Source of the DNA: DATFVA01 sp963811905
Lineage (GTDB): Bacteria; Bacteroidota; Ignavibacteria; Ignavibacteriales; Ignavibacteriaceae
Length of the DNA: 64,000 nt
Assembly (NCBI GenBank): GCA_963811905.1
Contig: CAWETK010000024.1
Coordinates: 62,001 to 126,000 of the forward strand
Reading direction: 5' to 3'
The position numbers were made by a program, and so were the translations under genes. The notes beneath the pieces are model-generated. The model searched no databases, was not told where the DNA came from, and saw nothing but the letters and a program-made list of their open reading frames with translations. Positions 61,183 through 64,000 of the stretch are shown here, one piece after another. Numbering within the stretch: the first letter of the stretch is position 1; every line of letters begins with the position of its first letter.

Positions 61183-64000
61183 ATGAAAAAATTTCTTTCT
61201 CTTGTTTTTACATTATTAATAAGTTATTCAACCGCGTTTGCTCAGTTTACCGAGTTTCATCCCGAACTTAACTGGTATACCATAAAGGGCAAACACGTCG
61301 AGGTCCATTTCCACGAAGGTGCTGAAAGGACGGCAAGGGTTGTTTGTAAAATAGCTGATGAAGTATGGGGACCTATCACCTCATTGTACGACTATGAACC
61401 CGGCACAGTTCATTTTATAATAAAAGACATCGATGATTATTCGAACGGTGCAACTTATTTCTTCGACAATAAGATTGAAATTTGGACCAGCGCACTCGAT
61501 TTTGATCTGCGGGGTACTCACAACTGGCTGCGTAACGTTATCTCGCACGAGTTTACTCATATGGTTCAGATACAGTCGTCAATGAAGATGTCCCGCAGTA
61601 TTCCTGCTGTCTTCCTCCAGGTTCTGAATTATGAGGACGAAAGAAGGCCTGATATCCTCTACGGCTACCCGAATGTTATTGTCTCCTATCCTCTTTCTTC
61701 GGTTAATATGCCCGCCTGGTTTGCCGAGGGTACTGCACAGTATATGAGAAAAGAATTTAATTATGATCAGTGGGATACACACAGGGATATGATACTGAGA
61801 GAATATGCCCTGAATGGTAATATGCTTACATGGAATGAAATGGGTGAGTTCGGAAAAACAAGCCTTGGAAATGAGTCTGTTTATAATGCCGGGTTTGCAC
61901 TTACCCGCTACATTTCACAGCAGTATGGTGAGGAAAAACTCAAGGAAATCACCCGTGCCCTCGGCAAGCTTACTAATTTTACTATCGATGCCGCATTCAA
62001 AGATGTACTGGGAAAAGACGGCGATGAAATTTATAAAGAGTGGAAGGATTACCTTACTGCCGATTATAAAAAAAGATCTGCCGGAGTTATGGATAATCTC
62101 GTTGCCGGTGAATTGATTGATAAGGAAGGATTCGGGAACTTCTACCCGACTTTCTCGAAAGACGGGAAAAAATATGTGTACATCTCTAACAAATCATCCG
62201 ATTATTTTTCTCCTGCTGGTATATATCTACATGATATGACAACAGGAGAGGAAAAAGAGCTCGTCGATGGAATCAGATCTACAATGGGATGGGTTGGAAA
62301 TGAAAATAAACTGATATATGCAAAGCTTACTGACGATAACCCTAACTGGTACAATGTTCACGACCTTTATGTATACGATATCGATAAGGATAAAGAAACA
62401 CGGCTTACTAACGATCTTAGAGCAAATCAGCCTGCAGTTTCACACGATGGCAAAAAGATAGTATTTCTTTTTCAAAAAGACGGAACTACAAATCTTGGTA
62501 TAGTAGATATAGATGGTAAAAATTTCAAAAGACTTACATTCTTTGAAAATGGTGAACAGGTATATAATCCTAAATTCTCAAACGATGATTCGTATGTGGT
62601 ATTTGATTACTCCTATACAAACGGCAGAGATATAGCCCGCGTGGATACAAATGCGAGTAATTATAAAAATATTATAGCTACTCCCGCCGATGAGAGAAAT
62701 CCTGAATTTGCTTCGGACGGCAGCCTGATCTATGCTTCTGATGAAACAGGCATTTTTAATATATACCGGTATAATCCTGAGACAGGAGAAAAAACCCGGC
62801 TTACTAATGTGCTCGGCGGTGCTTTCATGCCTTCCGTATCTGATGACGGCACAATCCTTTATTCCGGTTATACTGCCGGCGGATATAAAATATTTAAAAT
62901 TACTCCGGAAGAACAGTCTAAGGTTGAACCGCAGGAACAATATGTATGGATAGATAATCCTCCTGTTGGAAAAGACCAGCCGAAAGGCGACCTTGCAAAT
63001 TTTGATCTGGAGAAGCTCAGGAATTATAATGACTTTGAGGTACCCGATTATAAAGAAGAAAAATACGGCGGCGCTTTTTCAAGATTGACATTCTTCCCTT
63101 TCATAAGGTTTGACAACTATAATACGGGAAATACATTTATTGAAAAATTTAAGCCCGGGGTGTATGTCTCCTCAAGTGATATGCTGAACCGCTATTCTTT
63201 ATTTGCCGGAGGTTCTATTAATGCAAGATTGGAAAGGGATCTTTTCCTGATATTTGAGTACAGGAATAAACTGCCCCTGCTTTTTAACCTCGGGATTAAA
63301 CCTGAATTGTCCCTTGAGCTGTATAATATAAGCCGTAAATCTGATGCTGATATTTTCTTCGGAGTGGATACGCTTCCCGACGGCACTGTTCATTATGATG
63401 ATGTTGTAAATACAGATATAGCATACAATTTATTTGAAGTTGACCTTGCTGCAAAGCACCGGATATTTTCAAGGAACCAGAATGTTGAGTTCAGGTTTGT
63501 CTGGAGCAGGTATACTGCAACTCTTAATAGTTTTATCTTTCCGAATTCTGCAATTTTATATCCCACAACTAATGACGAATATTTTATCGGCAGAGATCTC
63601 AGGTTCACGTATAATTTTGATCTGATCCTCCCGTCACGTGATATGGAGATTAACCCTGTCGGAGCTGAATTCAAAATACAATATGATTATGAATTTGATA
63701 AGTTTAATTCAGACGGGGAATACACAGTTGAAGACGGTGTTCTTACTCCGAAATACAATAAATATGATTTTCATAAATTAGAATTAAACACAAAATTGCA
63801 TTTCCCCCTGCCATTTAAAGCTCATACACTTACCGCACAGATCAGGGCGGGGTCGATTCTTGGTCCGCAGATACCGGACTTTTTCGACTTCTTTCTCGGG
63901 GGACTCTCCGGTATGAAAGCTTATCCGTTTTATGCTATCAGCGGTAATGAGATAGGCTGGCTTAACCTGACTTACCGTTTCCCGCTTTTCCGGGAAATTG
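61183..64000 (+). CDS. Peptidase / beta-propeller / outer-membrane barrel fusion, open at right edge
   Basis: At least 939 residues, truncated by the window. A signal peptide (FLSLVFTLLISYSTAFAQ) is followed by a gluzincin-type metallopeptidase domain: His122 and His126 in ISHEFTHMVQ and Glu182 in AWFAEGTAQYM are the zinc and catalytic residues. Residues about 300-590 form TolB/WD40-like propeller repeats (YPTFSKDGKKYVYISN, QPAVSHDGKKIVFLFQ, NPEFASDGSLIYASDE). The remainder has barrel-type amphipathic strands, and GLSGMKAYPFYAISGNEIGW near the edge matches the BamA/Omp85-type C-terminal strands. A surface peptidase displayed on its own barrel is likely, but unproven. Confidence 0.85.
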   Translation, partial: MKKFLSLVFTLLISYSTAFAQFTEFHPELNWYTIKGKHVEVHFHEGAERTARVVCKIADEVWGPITSLYDYEPGTVHFIIKDIDDYSNGATYFFDNKIEIWTSALDFDLRGTHNWLRNVISHEFTHMVQIQSSMKMSRSIPAVFLQVLNYEDERRPDILYGYPNVIVSYPLSSVNMPAWFAEGTAQYMRKEFNYDQWDTHRDMILREYALNGNMLTWNEMGEFGKTSLGNESVYNAGFALTRYISQQYGEEKLKEITRALGKLTNFTIDAAFKDVLGKDGDEIYKEWKDYLTADYKKRSAGVMDNLVAGELIDKEGFGNFYPTFSKDGKKYVYISNKSSDYFSPAGIYLHDMTTGEEKELVDGIRSTMGWVGNENKLIYAKLTDDNPNWYNVHDLYVYDIDKDKETRLTNDLRANQPAVSHDGKKIVFLFQKDGTTNLGIVDIDGKNFKRLTFFENGEQVYNPKFSNDDSYVVFDYSYTNGRDIARVDTNASNYKNIIATPADERNPEFASDGSLIYASDETGIFNIYRYNPETGEKTRLTNVLGGAFMPSVSDDGTILYSGYTAGGYKIFKITPEEQSKVEPQEQYVWIDNPPVGKDQPKGDLANFDLEKLRNYNDFEVPDYKEEKYGGAFSRLTFFPFIRFDNYNTGNTFIEKFKPGVYVSSSDMLNRYSLFAGGSINARLERDLFLIFEYRNKLPLLFNLGIKPELSLELYNISRKSDADIFFGVDTLPDGTVHYDDVVNTDIAYNLFEVDLAAKHRIFSRNQNVEFRFVWSRYTATLNSFIFPNSAILYPTTNDEYFIGRDLRFTYNFDLILPSRDMEINPVGAEFKIQYDYEFDKFNSDGEYTVEDGVLTPKYNKYDFHKLELNTKLHFPLPFKAHTLTAQIRAGSILGPQIPDFFDFFLGGLSGMKAYPFYAISGNEIGWLNLTYRFPLFREI

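Overview
The window looks like a chromosomal segment of a Gram-negative bacterium of the Ignavibacteria (Chlorobi/Bacteroidota side of the FCB group). The reasons are several secreted proteins with a type IX secretion (T9SS) sorting domain of the form N-FPNPFNP ... GVY.Y.. , the T9SS genes porU and porV, Kdo/Lpt lipopolysaccharide genes, a bacterial phenylalanine hydroxylase with a pterin pathway, and weak or variable Shine-Dalgarno sites with many 4-bp ATGA-type gene overlaps. This placement rests on protein character only; no rRNA is present.

Layout. 1-6.8 kb: two T9SS cargo proteins around a TrmB-type regulator, then an unrecognised secreted protein. 7-13.6 kb: a DHA2 drug-efflux transporter, a lipoprotein serine protease followed by a free copy of its N-terminal domain, a membrane spermidine-synthase-like protein, a repeat-rich 0.5 kb gap and a cysteine-less isochorismatase-fold protein. 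13.9-17.4 kb: a cNMP-domain histidine kinase overlapping a response regulator fused to glutaredoxin-like and thioredoxin-reductase-like domains, then a small excisionase-type HTH protein. 17.5-22.8 kb: a DUF4440 protein, a 10-TM metal exporter homologue, a thioesterase, an SDR/alcohol dehydrogenase pair and a small-protein/nucleotidyltransferase pair. 22.9-29.3 kb: kdsA, an unknown gene, kdsD, lptC-like, a frameshifted OstA/lptA-like gene, lptB, then murB. 29.4-33.6 kb: phenylalanine 4-hydroxylase, two peroxiredoxins and a rhodanese, PTPS, folE and an SDR, which read as a tetrahydrobiopterin supply line for the hydroxylase. 33.8-37.8 kb: an ECF sigma/anti-sigma operon flanked by Spy/CpxP-like proteins, tRNA-Leu, a TPR protein and a CMD-family protein. 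38.7-47.8 kb: a long envelope operon (DUF92, a large TPR protein, a plug-less TonB-type barrel, an HU-SPOR membrane protein, ExbB, ExbD, TonB). 47.8-50.4 kb: a minus-strand membrane-protein operon, tRNA-Glu and tRNA-Gln. 50.6-52.6 kb: [2Fe-2S] ferredoxin, nth, HD protein and peroxiredoxin. 52.7-64 kb: porU, porV, a frameshifted M6-peptidase-like T9SS cargo without its HExxH motif, and a large peptidase/beta-propeller/barrel protein that runs off the right edge.

The strongest candidates for something little described are the kinase/response-regulator pair whose redox domains have lost both CxxC sites, the HU-SPOR/TonB/TPR envelope operon, the protease with a stand-alone prodomain, and the peptidase-propeller-barrel fusion. 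Two genes (26.0-27.5 kb and 58.0-61.1 kb) are broken by frameshifts, which may be decay or assembly error. Many intergenic gaps hold short arrays of a near-repeated word, different from gap to gap.
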